Source: Mesorhizobium tianshanense
GTDB lineage: Bacteria; Pseudomonadota; Alphaproteobacteria; Rhizobiales; Rhizobiaceae
Direction of reading: 5' to 3'
Assembly (NCBI RefSeq): GCF_007830515.1
Contig: NZ_VLKT01000033.1
Coordinates: forward strand, 26,138-90,137
DNA: 64,000 bases
Positions 52,604 through 62,788 of this stretch are shown in pieces. Made by a program: the position numbers and the translations under genes. Each line of letters begins with the position of its first letter. The stretch's first letter is position 1. A model generated the notes under the pieces. It worked only from the letters and a program-made list of their open reading frames with translations. It made no database searches and was not told the DNA's origin.

Positions 52604-53857
52604 TTAGAGCGAAGAGGTGATCTGCAGCTCGTTGGCTCCGTCGAGCCCGTAGATGTCGTCGCGGAACTGCACGACGCCAGGCCCCGTCGACCAGGCCGAG
52701 ATGTAGAGGAAATAGACCGGAACCGGATTGGTGACCTGCACCGGGATGTTCTCGCCGCTCTTGATCGAAGCCTCGAAATGCTGGCGGGTCCAGCCCGGCG
52801 TGTCGCGCAGGATCCAGGTGACGAGGTCGCGCACGTTCTGGACGCGCACGCAGCCCGAGGAATCGAAGCGCATCATCTTGCCGAACAGGCTCTGCTGCGG
52901 CGTGTCGTGCATGTAGACGCCGTCCGGGCTCGGGAAATTGATCTTGACCGAGGCCATCGCATTGCCGGCGCCCGGATCCTGGCGGAAGCGGTATTTCTCG
53001 GCGTCGTCGGTCGACCAGTCCACGGTCAGCGGATCGACCTCGCTGCCATCCGGAGCGAACAGACGGATATTGCTGTCCTTGAGATAGTTGGGGTCCTTCC
53101 GCATCAGCGGAATGATATCCTTGCGCACGATCGAGACGGGCGCGTTCCAGTAGGGATTGACGATGATCTCGTTGATCTTGGAATCGACGATTGGCGTCTG
53201 GCGGTCGATCTTGCCGACAACGGCGGTGTGGCGCAGCACGACACGGTCGTTCTCGACCGCCTCGATCTGGGCGCCCGGGATATCGACCAATACATAACGG
53301 TTGCCCAGCGTGCCGGCGCGCTCGTTCAGCCGCTGCAGATTGGTCTGTAGCTGGCCAAGCCGGACCTGCGCAGAAACATTCATTGCCGCATACGTATATT
53401 GGCCAAGGGTCCCGTCGGCGGGCAGGCCGTGACGCGCCTGGAAGCGCTTGACCGCCGAGTCGACATAGGAATCGAAGGCCTCTGAAATGCCGGCGCCCTG
53501 CGCCAGGTCGCCCGAAATCATCAAGCGCCTGCGCAACGGCACCACGTCGGGGTCAACGACGCCGAGCTGCAATTTCTTGGTGTCCGGAACCGGCCCCCAA
53601 CCGCCCTGCATAGCAATGTTCTGATATTGCGCGATCGCCTGCTCGGTATACGCAACGGTCTGCAGGCTGACGATCGGCAGCGTCGAGGCCACCTTGCCGC
53701 CCTGGCTGGCGCGAGCGTCGAACTGGTCGTCCCAGTTGCTGCGGCCCGAGGATTTCAGGATATCCGCGATCACGTCCTGCGCGCTGGCGCCACCGGCGAC
53801 CATCGTTGCTGCCAACGCGGAGGCTCCGGAAAGGAAGAAACGGCGACTGGTTCTCAT
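52604..53857 (-). CDS. ldtP: Tat-exported L,D-transpeptidase (YkuD family)
   Basis: The 417-residue protein starts with a twin-arginine signal (RTSRRFFLSGASALAATMVA). It has a peptidoglycan-binding-like domain (FDSYVDSAVKRFQARHGLPA) and a C-terminal YkuD domain with YMHDTPQQSLFG and the catalytic SSGCVRVQNVRDL. ATG 53857 has GGAG 5 bases upstream. It forms 3-3 cross-links or attaches proteins in the periplasm. The MarR-type gene immediately upstream matches LdtR, its known regulator in related Liberibacter and Sinorhizobium; assignment of symbols rests on that synteny. Confidence 0.87.
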   Translation of the reverse strand: MRTSRRFFLSGASALAATMVAGGASAQDVIADILKSSGRSNWDDQFDARASQGGKVASTLPIVSLQTVAYTEQAIAQYQNIAMQGGWGPVPDTKKLQLGVVDPDVVPLRRRLMISGDLAQGAGISEAFDSYVDSAVKRFQARHGLPADGTLGQYTYAAMNVSAQVRLGQLQTNLQRLNERAGTLGNRYVLVDIPGAQIEAVENDRVVLRHTAVVGKIDRQTPIVDSKINEIIVNPYWNAPVSIVRKDIIPLMRKDPNYLKDSNIRLFAPDGSEVDPLTVDWSTDDAEKYRFRQDPGAGNAMASVKINFPSPDGVYMHDTPQQSLFGKMMRFDSSGCVRVQNVRDLVTWILRDTPGWTRQHFEASIKSGENIPVQVTNPVPVYFLYISAWSTGPGVVQFRDDIYGLDGANELQITSSL

Positions 53858-54195
53858 GTACGCTCCAGACATTCCAGTAACAATTCTTTCACCGGGCGAT
53901 CTCGCCCGCACTCTAGTGTTGGCATCCTTAACAATTAGCCAACCATGGCCCTGCCAATTCGGTGTAAGAACGCGCCGGGCGCAACGCGCGTTCAGGGGAC
54001 GCTTGGCTTTCGCCGCAACATCACCCGCATTCTCGCTTTCACCGGGAATATGGCGGCAACGTGGCCCTGACCGCGATTTGGATCGGCTGGCCTCGCGAAA
54101 CGGAAAGACCGGTGCTTTTCGGCACCGGTCTTTGACTGGTGGCTCCCCGACCGCGCCTCTTTCTGCGCGGTTCCCCTTCATGCTGCGGATATGCC
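53858..54195. other. Region between ldtR and ldtP
   Basis: 338 bases without a gene. It contains the ldtR terminator and must contain the ldtP promoter. No exact palindromic operator other than the terminator was seen by eye. Confidence 0.5.
54104..54133 (-). terminator. Terminator of ldtR
   Basis: Perfect 12-bp stem AAAGACCGGTGC / GCACCGGTCTTT with a 6-nt loop (54116-54121). It lies 60 bases past the ldtR stop and isolates it from ldtP. Confidence 0.8.
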
Positions 54196-54711
54196 TTACA
54201 TGCGGTAGGCGATCGTATCGTTCCAGAAGCGGTCGAGCCGCTGCAGGGCGCGGTTCATCTGCTTGAACTCTTCCGTGTTGATGCCGCCAACCTGCTCGAT
54301 CGAGCCGACATGGCGCTCGTAGAGGCCGGCGACGACTTCCGCCACCGCATTGCCCTTCGGCGTCAGCGAGACCCGCACCGAACGGCGGTCGATGCGCGAG
54401 CGCTGGTGGTTGATGAAGCCGAGATCGACCAGCTTCTTCAGATTGTAGGAGACGTTCGAGCCGAGATAGTAGCCGCGTGAGCGCAGTTCGCCGGCGGTCA
54501 GCTCCGAATTGCCGATGTTGAAGAGCAGCAGCGCCTGGATGGCGTTGATGTCGGAACGGCCGTTGCGGTCGAATTCGTCCTTGATCACGTCAAGCAGACG
54601 GCGGTGCAGCCGCTCCACCAGCTGCAGCGATTCCATGTACAGCGAACGGATTGCCTCGCGGCGGTCGTCGGATACGTTGGCGGTCTTCGCCGCCGGACGG
54701 GAATTGATCAT
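54196..54711 (-). CDS. ldtR: MarR-family regulator LdtR
   Basis: The 171-residue winged-helix protein reads DINAIQALLLFNIGNSELTA and YYLGSNVSYNLKKLVDLGFI, then HQRSRIDRRSVRVSLTPKG, the MarR recognition helix and wing. ATG 54711 follows GAGAGG; a GTG further up is less likely. From the literature on Liberibacter and Sinorhizobium, LdtR controls ldtP and stress tolerance; here its position beside ldtP supports that identity. It is followed by a perfect terminator. Confidence 0.87.
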   Translation of the reverse strand: MINSRPAAKTANVSDDRREAIRSLYMESLQLVERLHRRLLDVIKDEFDRNGRSDINAIQALLLFNIGNSELTAGELRSRGYYLGSNVSYNLKKLVDLGFINHQRSRIDRRSVRVSLTPKGNAVAEVVAGLYERHVGSIEQVGGINTEEFKQMNRALQRLDRFWNDTIAYRM

Positions 54712-54916
54712 TGTCTTTGCCTCTCGTTTGTCGCCTGGTGATTTTTTGTTTTTCACCTTGATCGCGACACTATCGAATACTCATAAAATTCGACTTAAAC
54801 GCTAGGGCTAACAAGAGCTTACCGGTAATAGCTTTCGAAAGAGGCTTAACGAAGGGTCACCCGAACAAGGATGATTAACCTAAAGATTTAGCCAATGATT
54901 CGGGGCGTCGGCCCCA

Positions 54917-55336
54917 TCACCGGGTCCGGCGCTTCTGCATCCAGATCGCCACGCGAAAGACGATGTAGAGCAGCGCCACCGCCGCATGCGAGGCGACGAT
55001 CAGCGGCCGGCGGCCGAAGAGTTCGGGAAAGCCGGCATACATGATGGTTTCGGTCGCCGCGCAGATGAACCAGATCACCGGCCCCCAGGAGGCCAGCATC
55101 CACAGGCCGGCGGCGGCGAAGGGAAAGAAGACGGCGAGCATCACCGCCGCCACCTGCCAATGCACCGGCATCAGGTCGAAGCGCCACAACGAGCCGGGGT
55201 AGAAGCCGATCAGCCGGATCCAATACAAGATCCCGAACAACAGGCAGTAGCCCGATATGGCGCGCTGGAACCAGGCGAAGATGACCTCGACCATTGTGGG
55301 CTGGAGCACGACGCGTCTCGACGTGACCTCGCTCAC
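54917..55336 (-). CDS. DUF6163-like membrane protein
   Basis: The 139-residue protein starts at GTG 55336 and overlaps the hydrolase stop by 4 bases. It has four predicted helices (FAWFQRAISGYCLLFGILYW, VAAVMLAVFFPFAAAGLWML, PVIWFICAATETIMYAGF, IVASHAAVALLYIVFRVAIW) and ends in a basic tail. Family DUF6163 is recognised by its FPELFGRRP and IRLIGFYPG motifs from memory; the function is unknown. Confidence 0.7.
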   Translation of the reverse strand: MSEVTSRRVVLQPTMVEVIFAWFQRAISGYCLLFGILYWIRLIGFYPGSLWRFDLMPVHWQVAAVMLAVFFPFAAAGLWMLASWGPVIWFICAATETIMYAGFPELFGRRPLIVASHAAVALLYIVFRVAIWMQKRRTR

Positions 55337-56376
55337 AGCTCGAGTTCCCGTTCGCCGAGGGGCGCGAAATAGGCATCGATGTCGGCAGCGCTGACCGCAT
55401 CGATGCCGGCCGGCCGCCATTGCGGCGTCGAACCCTTGTCGATGATGGCTGCGCGGATGCCTTCGTAAAAATCGTGGCCCGCAAGCATGCGGTTGAGGAT
55501 GCGGAACTCCATCCGCATGCATTCGTCCATCGATAGCGTCAGCCCGGCACTGATCTCGCGCCAGGCGACATGCAGGCTGGTCGGCGAGCGGGTGCGGATC
55601 GTCGCCAGCGTCTTTGCCGCGAATTCATCGGCTGGTGCGGCGCGCTCCAGGCTGCCGATGACGTCCCCCAGCGACGGTTGCGCGAAATGCCGGGCGATCG
55701 CTTCCAGTGTCGGACTGTCTGTCTCGCGCCGGGCCGGGACGGAAAAGCCGCGCAGCGCCGATTCCGGGTCGCCGGTCGCAATCAGCCGGCCGAGAATGCC
55801 GGCCTGGTCCTGCGCCTTGATCGTATGCGTCGCCAGGCCCGACCACAAAGCGTCGCCATAGCGGATGCGGTTTCCGGTCAGGGCCAGATACCTACCGAAA
55901 CTGCCGGCAAGGGCCGGCAGGAGATGACTGGCGCCGACATCCGGGAAAAAGCCGATGCCGACTTCCGGCATGGCGAACTGGGCGTTCTCGGTCAGCACCC
56001 GCTGCGAGCCGTGGAACGAGATGCCGACGCCGCCGCCCATGACGATGCCGTCGATCAGCGCGACATAGGGTTTGCCGAACCGGGCGATGCGGGCGTTCAG
56101 CCGGTATTCGTCGGCGAAGAAATCGACCGGCGGCTTTCCCGCCCGGCCGGCCTCGTAGATGTGGAGGATGTCGCCGCCGGCCGAAAACGCCCTGCCCTCG
56201 GCCTTGACGACGACGACATCGACGCCGTCGTCCCGCTCCCAGGCGCGCAGCGCCTTGTCGAGTGCCCCGACCATGCGATGGGTGACGGCGTTGAGCGCCC
56301 GCGGCCGCGTCAGCGTGACGATGCCAGCCCTGCCCAATCGTTCGAAGCAGATCTCGTCGCCGCCACCAAAATCCAT
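55333..56376 (-). CDS. 3-hydroxyisobutyryl-CoA hydrolase family protein
   Basis: The 347-residue crotonase-like protein has RAFSAGGDILHIYEAGRAG, DGIVMGGGVGISFHGSQRVL, and AMPEVGIGFFPDVGASHLLP with the catalytic Glu and Asp of HIBCH, and a C-terminal SMDECMRMEFRILNRML. It is expected to act in valine catabolism or on related 3-hydroxyacyl-CoA. It overlaps the small membrane-protein gene, suggesting coupled translation. Confidence 0.86.
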   Translation of the reverse strand: MDFGGGDEICFERLGRAGIVTLTRPRALNAVTHRMVGALDKALRAWERDDGVDVVVVKAEGRAFSAGGDILHIYEAGRAGKPPVDFFADEYRLNARIARFGKPYVALIDGIVMGGGVGISFHGSQRVLTENAQFAMPEVGIGFFPDVGASHLLPALAGSFGRYLALTGNRIRYGDALWSGLATHTIKAQDQAGILGRLIATGDPESALRGFSVPARRETDSPTLEAIARHFAQPSLGDVIGSLERAAPADEFAAKTLATIRTRSPTSLHVAWREISAGLTLSMDECMRMEFRILNRMLAGHDFYEGIRAAIIDKGSTPQWRPAGIDAVSAADIDAYFAPLGERELEL

Positions 56377-56538
56377 CGTAAGAGAATCCCTCCCCCGCGC
56401 CTGCGGGACTAAACTGCTAAAGCGTGGCGCATGGGTGCGTCAATGGCGGCGGCGCAATCCTGCCGCCTTGGCCACCGCCGGAGCCCAATGCTAGAACTGA
56501 CCATCTTGATGACGGGCTTTCGAACCGGACGGTGAGCC

Positions 56539-57363
56539 ATGCCGCAGTTTTTGCATCTTGCCCTTGTGGCGATCGGGCTGATGGCGGCATGCGCGGCCGC
56601 TCGTCCCGCATCGGCCGGTGACGGTCTCTACCGCGCGAAAACCATCGTCACTGGACAGGGCGAGGAAAACCGCCAGATCGGCTTCAAGGCCTGCCTGGAT
56701 GCGGTTCTGGTCAGGGTCTCCGGCGATCAGCGGTTGCCGAAAAAGCCTGCCATGGCGGCACTGCGCGACAAGGCTGGCAGCTTCGTCGCCGAATTCCGCT
56801 ACCGCGACCGGATGGAAGGCATCCCGATCCACGACGAACAGGGCACGCATGACCGGCCGCACGATCTTACTTGCCTCTACAAACCCGCCGTCATCGACCC
56901 GGTGCTGGCATCGCTCGGCAGCAGGCCGTGGCTTGCCGAGCGGCCGCGGCTGGCGATCTTCCTCGCAACCGAGCGAGGCGGAAGCCATTTCGCGCTGGCC
57001 TCCGACGACGAGCGCAGCGCACCGATGCGTGAGTCGTTCGTGAATGCCGCCGAACCACTCGCGATGCGCATCGCATTTTCCGAGGCGTCGCTACTCTCCG
57101 AATCCGGGCTGACCGACAAGGCGCTGCACGAGACTGACATGGCGGCTCTGGACAACGCCGCCAAACAGGCCGGCGCCGACCAGGCGCTTGCCGGCAGCAT
57201 CGCCTGGAGCGACGGGGAATTGGGCTGGATCGCCGATTGGCGGCTTGCCACGGGCGGCAAAACCTACAGTTGGCAGGTGCGCGGCGTCAGTTTCGACGAA
57301 GCGTTCCGCGTCGCCATGCGGGGTGCGGCGCAGGTGCTGTCGGGCAACGGTCAGCCGGAATGA
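56539..57363 (+). CDS. DUF2066 periplasmic protein
   Basis: The 274-residue protein has a signal peptide (MPQFLHLALVAIGLMAACAA) and the DUF2066 pattern: FKACLDAVLVRVSGDQRLPK early, QVRGVSFDEAFRVAMRGAAQ late. The family is widespread in proteobacteria with unknown function. It lies upstream of hemB on the same strand, 98 bases away, and diverges from the hydrolase gene. Confidence 0.75.
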   Translation: MPQFLHLALVAIGLMAACAAARPASAGDGLYRAKTIVTGQGEENRQIGFKACLDAVLVRVSGDQRLPKKPAMAALRDKAGSFVAEFRYRDRMEGIPIHDEQGTHDRPHDLTCLYKPAVIDPVLASLGSRPWLAERPRLAIFLATERGGSHFALASDDERSAPMRESFVNAAEPLAMRIAFSEASLLSESGLTDKALHETDMAALDNAAKQAGADQALAGSIAWSDGELGWIADWRLATGGKTYSWQVRGVSFDEAFRVAMRGAAQVLSGNGQPE

Positions 57364-57461
57364 GTATACCGGTATCCAGGCAATGCCAGCCTGGCACAAT
57401 CGTGTCGCATTGGTCAGCGGCGAAGGCTCGTGGTAAGGCTGCCCGATCCGGAGTTTTGGCG

Positions 57462-58493
<1,032 letters not shown>

Positions 58494-58545
58494 CGCGCAT
58501 CTGCAGCGTAGGCGCCTCGATGACCGCGGCGCGCCCAGCTAGCGC

Positions 58546-59466
58546 TCAATACTTCTCAGGCACGTACAGCTCGCGCGGCAGCACCTGGCGCTCGTATTCG
58601 GGATTGAAGACGCGCTCGGGCAGCGTGATCTCCTCGTGCGGCACTTCCTCATAAGGCATTTGCTTGAGGAGATGGTCGATGCAGTTCAGACGCGCCCGCT
58701 TCTTGTCGTTGCCCTCGACGATGAACCAGGGGGCTTCGGGAATGTTGGTGCGGGCGAACGTCTCTTCCTTGGCCTTGGTGTACTGCTCCCAGCGCACGCG
58801 CGACTGCAGGTCCATCGGCGACAGCTTCCACTGCTTCATCGGATCGTGGATGCGCATCAGGAAGCGCATCTGCTGCTCCTCGTCCGTGATGGAGAACCAG
58901 TATTTGACCAGCGTGACGCCGGAACGAACGAGCATCCGCTCGAACTCCGGGACGTCGCGGAAGAACTCCTCGACCTGATCGGGCTGAGCAAAGCCCATCA
59001 CCCGCTCGACGCCGGAACGGTTGTACCAGGAGCGGTCGAACAGAACGATCTCGCCGCCTGCCGGCAGATGCGGGACGTAGCGCTGGAAGTACCACTGCGA
59101 CTTCTCGCGCTCGGTCGGCGCCGGCAGCGCGACGACGCGGCAGATGCGCGGGTTGAGCCGCTGGGTGATGCGCTTGATGACGCCGCCCTTGCCTGCCGAG
59201 TCGCGGCCCTCGAAAACCACCACCAGCTTCTTCTTGTGGTAGGCCACCCAGGACTGCAGCTTGATCAATTCGGATTGCAGCGTGATCAGGTCGCGAAAAT
59301 ATTGCATGCGATCGATCGAGGGCGGATGCGCCTTCTTGTAGATTTTTGCGATCTCCAGCGACAGCGCCGGTTCCGACATCTCCAGTTCGTAGTCTTCGTC
59401 GAGCGTGTCGGCGAGCTCCGCTTCCAGCCAATCCCTGGCCGGAGAATTCTGTTTTGATTCGGTCAT
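58546..59466 (-). CDS. ppk2: Polyphosphate kinase 2
   Basis: The 306-residue PPK2 has Walker A VVFEGRDSAGKGGVIKRITQ and the lid/Walker B region LFDRSWYNRSGVERVMGFAQ. It transfers phosphate between polyphosphate and nucleotides. One domain only, so class I or III by architecture; rhizobial examples favour polyP-driven GDP/ADP phosphorylation. ATG 59466 begins MTESKQNSPARDW; an earlier ATG lacks a clear site. It converges with hemB. Confidence 0.92.
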   Translation of the reverse strand: MTESKQNSPARDWLEAELADTLDEDYELEMSEPALSLEIAKIYKKAHPPSIDRMQYFRDLITLQSELIKLQSWVAYHKKKLVVVFEGRDSAGKGGVIKRITQRLNPRICRVVALPAPTEREKSQWYFQRYVPHLPAGGEIVLFDRSWYNRSGVERVMGFAQPDQVEEFFRDVPEFERMLVRSGVTLVKYWFSITDEEQQMRFLMRIHDPMKQWKLSPMDLQSRVRWEQYTKAKEETFARTNIPEAPWFIVEGNDKKRARLNCIDHLLKQMPYEEVPHEEITLPERVFNPEYERQVLPRELYVPEKY

Positions 59467-59690
59467 TTGCGCTGCTCCGCGTACAAGCCCTGAGCCGACT
59501 TGCATACAGGCCGGCAATGACGGTTTTATTGCAGCTGGCCCGCGTGCCCTTCATGCGCTTCCGATCCACGAAATGTGATCGCTCCGTCCTGCGTCACGGG
59601 GCGACAAGCCGCGCGAATTGTCCTACAAATGCCCGGCTTATTTCGGGCTGCCCTTGAAGCCCTCTCCCAACACAATCGTGAGGATCTGAC

Positions 59691-60734
59691 ATGGAATACC
59701 GCACACTCGGCCGTTCCGGGCTGAAGGTTTCGACGCTGACCATGGGCACCATGACCTTCGGCGGCGCCGGCGCGTTTTCGGCGGTCGGCAAGACCGATCT
59801 CGACGAGGCGCGCCGGATGATCGACCTCTGCATCGACGCCGGCATCAACGTCATCGACACAGCCAATGTCTATTCGAACGGGCTTTCGGAAGAGATCATC
59901 GGCGAAGCGCTCGGCGGCAAACGCAAGGGCGACGTGCTGATCGCCTCGAAAGCGCGCATGCGGATCGGCACCGGCCCCAACGACGAAGGCCTGTCGCGCT
60001 ACCATCTTATCCGCGAGTGCGAGAAGAGCCTGAAGCGCCTCAAGACCGATGTCATCGACATCTATTTCCTGCACGAATGGGATGGCACGACGCCGCTCGA
60101 GGAAACCATCGCCGCGCTCGACACGCTCGTCAGCCAGGGCAAGGTTCGCTATATCGGCTGTTCGAATTATTCCGGCTGGCAGGTGATGAAGGCGCTGGGG
60201 ATCAGCGACCGCCAGCACCAGCCGCGCTTTGTCACCCAGCAGATCCACTACACGCTGGAAGCGCGCGAAGCCGAATACGAACTGCTGCCGATCTCGGTCG
60301 ACCAGGGGCTTGGCGTGCTGGTATGGAGCCCGCTTGCCGGTGGATTGCTGTCCGGAAAATACCAGCGCGAGCAGGCGACCTCGCGCCAGCTCAGCGGCTG
60401 GTCGGAGCCGCCGATCCGCGACGAGGACCGGCTGTGGCGGATCGTCGATGTCCTTATCGAGATCGGCAAGAGCCATGGCGTGTCAGCGGCGCAAGTGGCG
60501 CTTGCCTGGCTGCTCGGCCGGCCTGCCGTCAGTTCGCTGGTGATCGGCGGCCGGACCGAAGCGCAGTTCAAGGATAACATCGCCGCTGCAAGCCTGGTGC
60601 TTGCCGACGACGAACGCAAGCGGCTCGACGCGGTGAGCAGGCCGCCGGTGCTCTATCCCTATTGGCACCAGCAGTTCACGGCAAAAGACCGGTTCGGCCC
60701 GGCCGATCTGGTTCTCGACCGGGATGATATCTGA
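59691..60734 (+). CDS. Aldo/keto reductase
   Basis: The 347-residue AKR has MEYRTLGRSGLKVSTLTMGT, the catalytic Asp/Tyr in NVIDTANVYSNGLSEEIIGE, catalytic Lys in LIASKARMRIG, His in IYFLHEWDGTTPLEE, and IGCSNYSGWQVMKAL. It is unrelated in detail to the frameshifted AKR at 13.7 kb. It is probably NADP-dependent; the substrate is unknown. It stands alone, diverging from ppk2 over 224 bases. Confidence 0.9.
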   Translation: MEYRTLGRSGLKVSTLTMGTMTFGGAGAFSAVGKTDLDEARRMIDLCIDAGINVIDTANVYSNGLSEEIIGEALGGKRKGDVLIASKARMRIGTGPNDEGLSRYHLIRECEKSLKRLKTDVIDIYFLHEWDGTTPLEETIAALDTLVSQGKVRYIGCSNYSGWQVMKALGISDRQHQPRFVTQQIHYTLEAREAEYELLPISVDQGLGVLVWSPLAGGLLSGKYQREQATSRQLSGWSEPPIRDEDRLWRIVDVLIEIGKSHGVSAAQVALAWLLGRPAVSSLVIGGRTEAQFKDNIAAASLVLADDERKRLDAVSRPPVLYPYWHQQFTAKDRFGPADLVLDRDDI

Positions 60735-60890
60735 AGGATCGGAAAGATCGCGGAGGCTCTTAGTCCAAGCCTGAGATAAACGGATGCGTCAGCTCTGGCC
60801 TGTGCCGTACGAAGCGCTGGACATTCAGACCGTTTTGGGAGCGAAGCTGAACGGCCTGTCGGGATGTATTACGCAAAGACAATACGCATT

Positions 60891-61553
60891 TCACCGCTGC
60901 GGCTGCGCTGTGACTGTCTCCGCTTGTTTGGCCGCTAGAAGGGTGAGACGCCTCTGGTTCCCCGCCAAAACTTCGGCATCGGGCGCAATCGCGCGGTTTC
61001 CGTGTGGGAACGGTCTGTGGGGAATGGATTTTCCTAAGAACTCGCAGAGTTCTTGCCATCCGTCTCCGTGCTCCCAGCAAAAAACGCGGAGTCGGCTCGC
61101 CAAACCAAGCCTCCTGGCAACCTCCTGAACCGTTGCATTGTGACCCTCGTAACGAGCTATCATTGCCGCCTCATCCAGGTGTGGATAATCTAGGCCATAG
61201 GCAATTCTGCGCAGCTCGGCACGCTCTGGCGGCTGGCGCATTGCGTGTTTTTTGAGGCTCTCAAGCCAAGTAGAAGCGTCCTTCCGAACTGTGAGAATGT
61301 AATAGGCGTCTCGGCCGAACCGCTCCATGATCTCCGAAGACATCAGAGGGTACGGCCAGTCCTCAAAACTGTCGTGCCGCTCGATGGTGCTCCAAATCTC
61401 GTCGAGTTGCCCGCGAGACCACGCTTCCAAGAGCGCGGGATCATAACTGCTATGCCTGTAACCGATTTCGCGAAGGCAAAGTTTGAGTGTCGTCGTGCCG
61501 GTCTTGCTTAGCCCGAAACCAAAGACTTTCGCCTTCCTCCTTCGAAATAGCAT
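60891..61553 (-). CDS. Sulfotransferase family protein
   Basis: The 220-residue protein has the 5'-PAPS-binding loop in KVFGFGLSKTGTTTLKLCLR, the 3'-phosphate motif in AYYILTVRKDASTWLESLKK, and a C-terminal YEGHNATVQEVARRLG with RLRVFCWEHGDGWQELCEFL. It should transfer sulfate from PAPS to an acceptor, here probably a surface glycan given the glycosyltransferases beside it. The ATG at 61553 follows an in-frame TTG three codons upstream and is preferred. Composition is less GC-rich than housekeeping genes. Confidence 0.82.
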   Translation of the reverse strand: MLFRRRKAKVFGFGLSKTGTTTLKLCLREIGYRHSSYDPALLEAWSRGQLDEIWSTIERHDSFEDWPYPLMSSEIMERFGRDAYYILTVRKDASTWLESLKKHAMRQPPERAELRRIAYGLDYPHLDEAAMIARYEGHNATVQEVARRLGLASRLRVFCWEHGDGWQELCEFLGKSIPHRPFPHGNRAIAPDAEVLAGNQRRLTLLAAKQAETVTAQPQR

Positions 61554-61647
61554 CCGCAGCAATTCGTGTCCCCCGCTTTTCTTGGGCCGTGTGTTATTGA
61601 ACTACCTCTAGCTCAAGCGACCTCGTCGGCTTAACCAACTCCGCATT

Positions 61648-62325
61648 TCAAGGCCCGTCCAGATCGGTCTGCGACAAGAGCGGCGAATTCTCGAGGGCAG
61701 GGCCACCAAGACATTGGTCACTGGTATGCCATGCTGCTATCAAGCGCTGCTCGGCATCCCAGTCGTGCCAAGACTGCCTGTTACCGCTTTCGTGATAGAA
61801 AGTGTTTGTACGTTTCCAATCAAAGCCAAAAAGCGAAATCCTGGCAGGGGAGAAACTCTCCCTTAGCAAGAACAATGTGATCAAGCCGGCTGAAGGTCGG
61901 CGACCATTCAAAAGGCTGTACAGGCGCTTCCAGTCCGAGATCGGGAAGCAGTCGGCCTGATGAACCATGCTTTGGTGCATAAGTTCCCTTCTGGGCGTAA
62001 CCCAGATCAGACGCGGATTTCCAAACATCTCGCGGACTTGAGCCATGGACAGCGTATTCGCAAGGCTAAGGACATCTGTCCGGTTGCCTTGGCTTTTCGG
62101 GGTAACCACGCGGCCACGATTGAGACGGACCACAATGTCGTGGTCGTCAATCAGTTGGCCGTCAGATCGATCAAAAATAGACTGAGCATTACCGATGAGC
62201 GCAATACTCTTGCCTGAAAAATCGGGCGCGACGAGGTGAAGGCGACTGCGATGCAGCTCGTCGTCGTACAGCCGGCGATTTCGGCACCTAAATGTTGCTG
62301 CTCTTGCAATGCTCTTGAACCCCAT
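61648..62325 (-). CDS. Glycosyltransferase family 29 (sialyltransferase-fold) protein
   Basis: The 225-residue protein carries sialylmotif-like segments: L-like GKSIALIGNAQSIFDRSDGQ with IDDHDIVVRLNRG, S-like PSAGLITLFLLRESF with RISLFGFDW, and a late FYHE (VS-like His-Glu). GT29 is the eukaryotic-type sialyltransferase fold, rare in bacteria. The donor is likely a CMP-sugar such as CMP-Kdo or CMP-nonulosonate, which is inference. It lies 94 bases upstream of the sulfotransferase gene on the same strand, and their co-localisation suggests a shared acceptor. Confidence 0.78.
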   Translation of the reverse strand: MGFKSIARAATFRCRNRRLYDDELHRSRLHLVAPDFSGKSIALIGNAQSIFDRSDGQLIDDHDIVVRLNRGRVVTPKSQGNRTDVLSLANTLSMAQVREMFGNPRLIWVTPRRELMHQSMVHQADCFPISDWKRLYSLLNGRRPSAGLITLFLLRESFSPARISLFGFDWKRTNTFYHESGNRQSWHDWDAEQRLIAAWHTSDQCLGGPALENSPLLSQTDLDGP

Positions 62326-62788
62326 AAGCGCAACTTAGTTCCAGCCCGCCGTCAAGACAACCGACTGACCCGCCGCCCGCCTATCAAACGGAGTTCAAAC
62401 CACAAGGAAGGAACTGCCATAGTCCGACTTTGCGAGCGCCGCGAAGCGTCTGGACAATCTCGACCTGCCGAAACTCGGCCCCATCATTGAGTAGGGGAAG
62501 ACGAAATCCATGGTTTTCTCGACGGTTGAAACGCTCGGTCATGGCTTCGATAGCGCTGGGCGCCCCGTCATCCTCTTCGAACCACTGAGCGCTGCGCGAA
62601 CCAAGGCGGTAGCTCAGGGACTTGCGAAAGGCCATATATAATCGGCGCTCAAATCTGCGTCCTAGGGCCTCGGGCAGTGCTCGGAGAGAGTTTCGCCAAC
62701 GTTGGCGATCGGCGGCAGACTGGCCGGCAGCGACTACCCACAGCCCCCTTCAGGCTCAGTCAAAGACCAAATCCTCTTTGCAGAGGAA
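62326..62788. other. Poorly coding stretch between GT29 and GT90 genes
   Basis: 463 bases. A minus-strand frame 62384-62635 (83 codons, starting MAFRKSLSYRLGSRSAQWFE) has an ATG and reasonable codons but no recognised motif and no clear ribosome site. It could be a truncated remnant of a glycan gene. Nothing else is seen. Confidence 0.35.
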
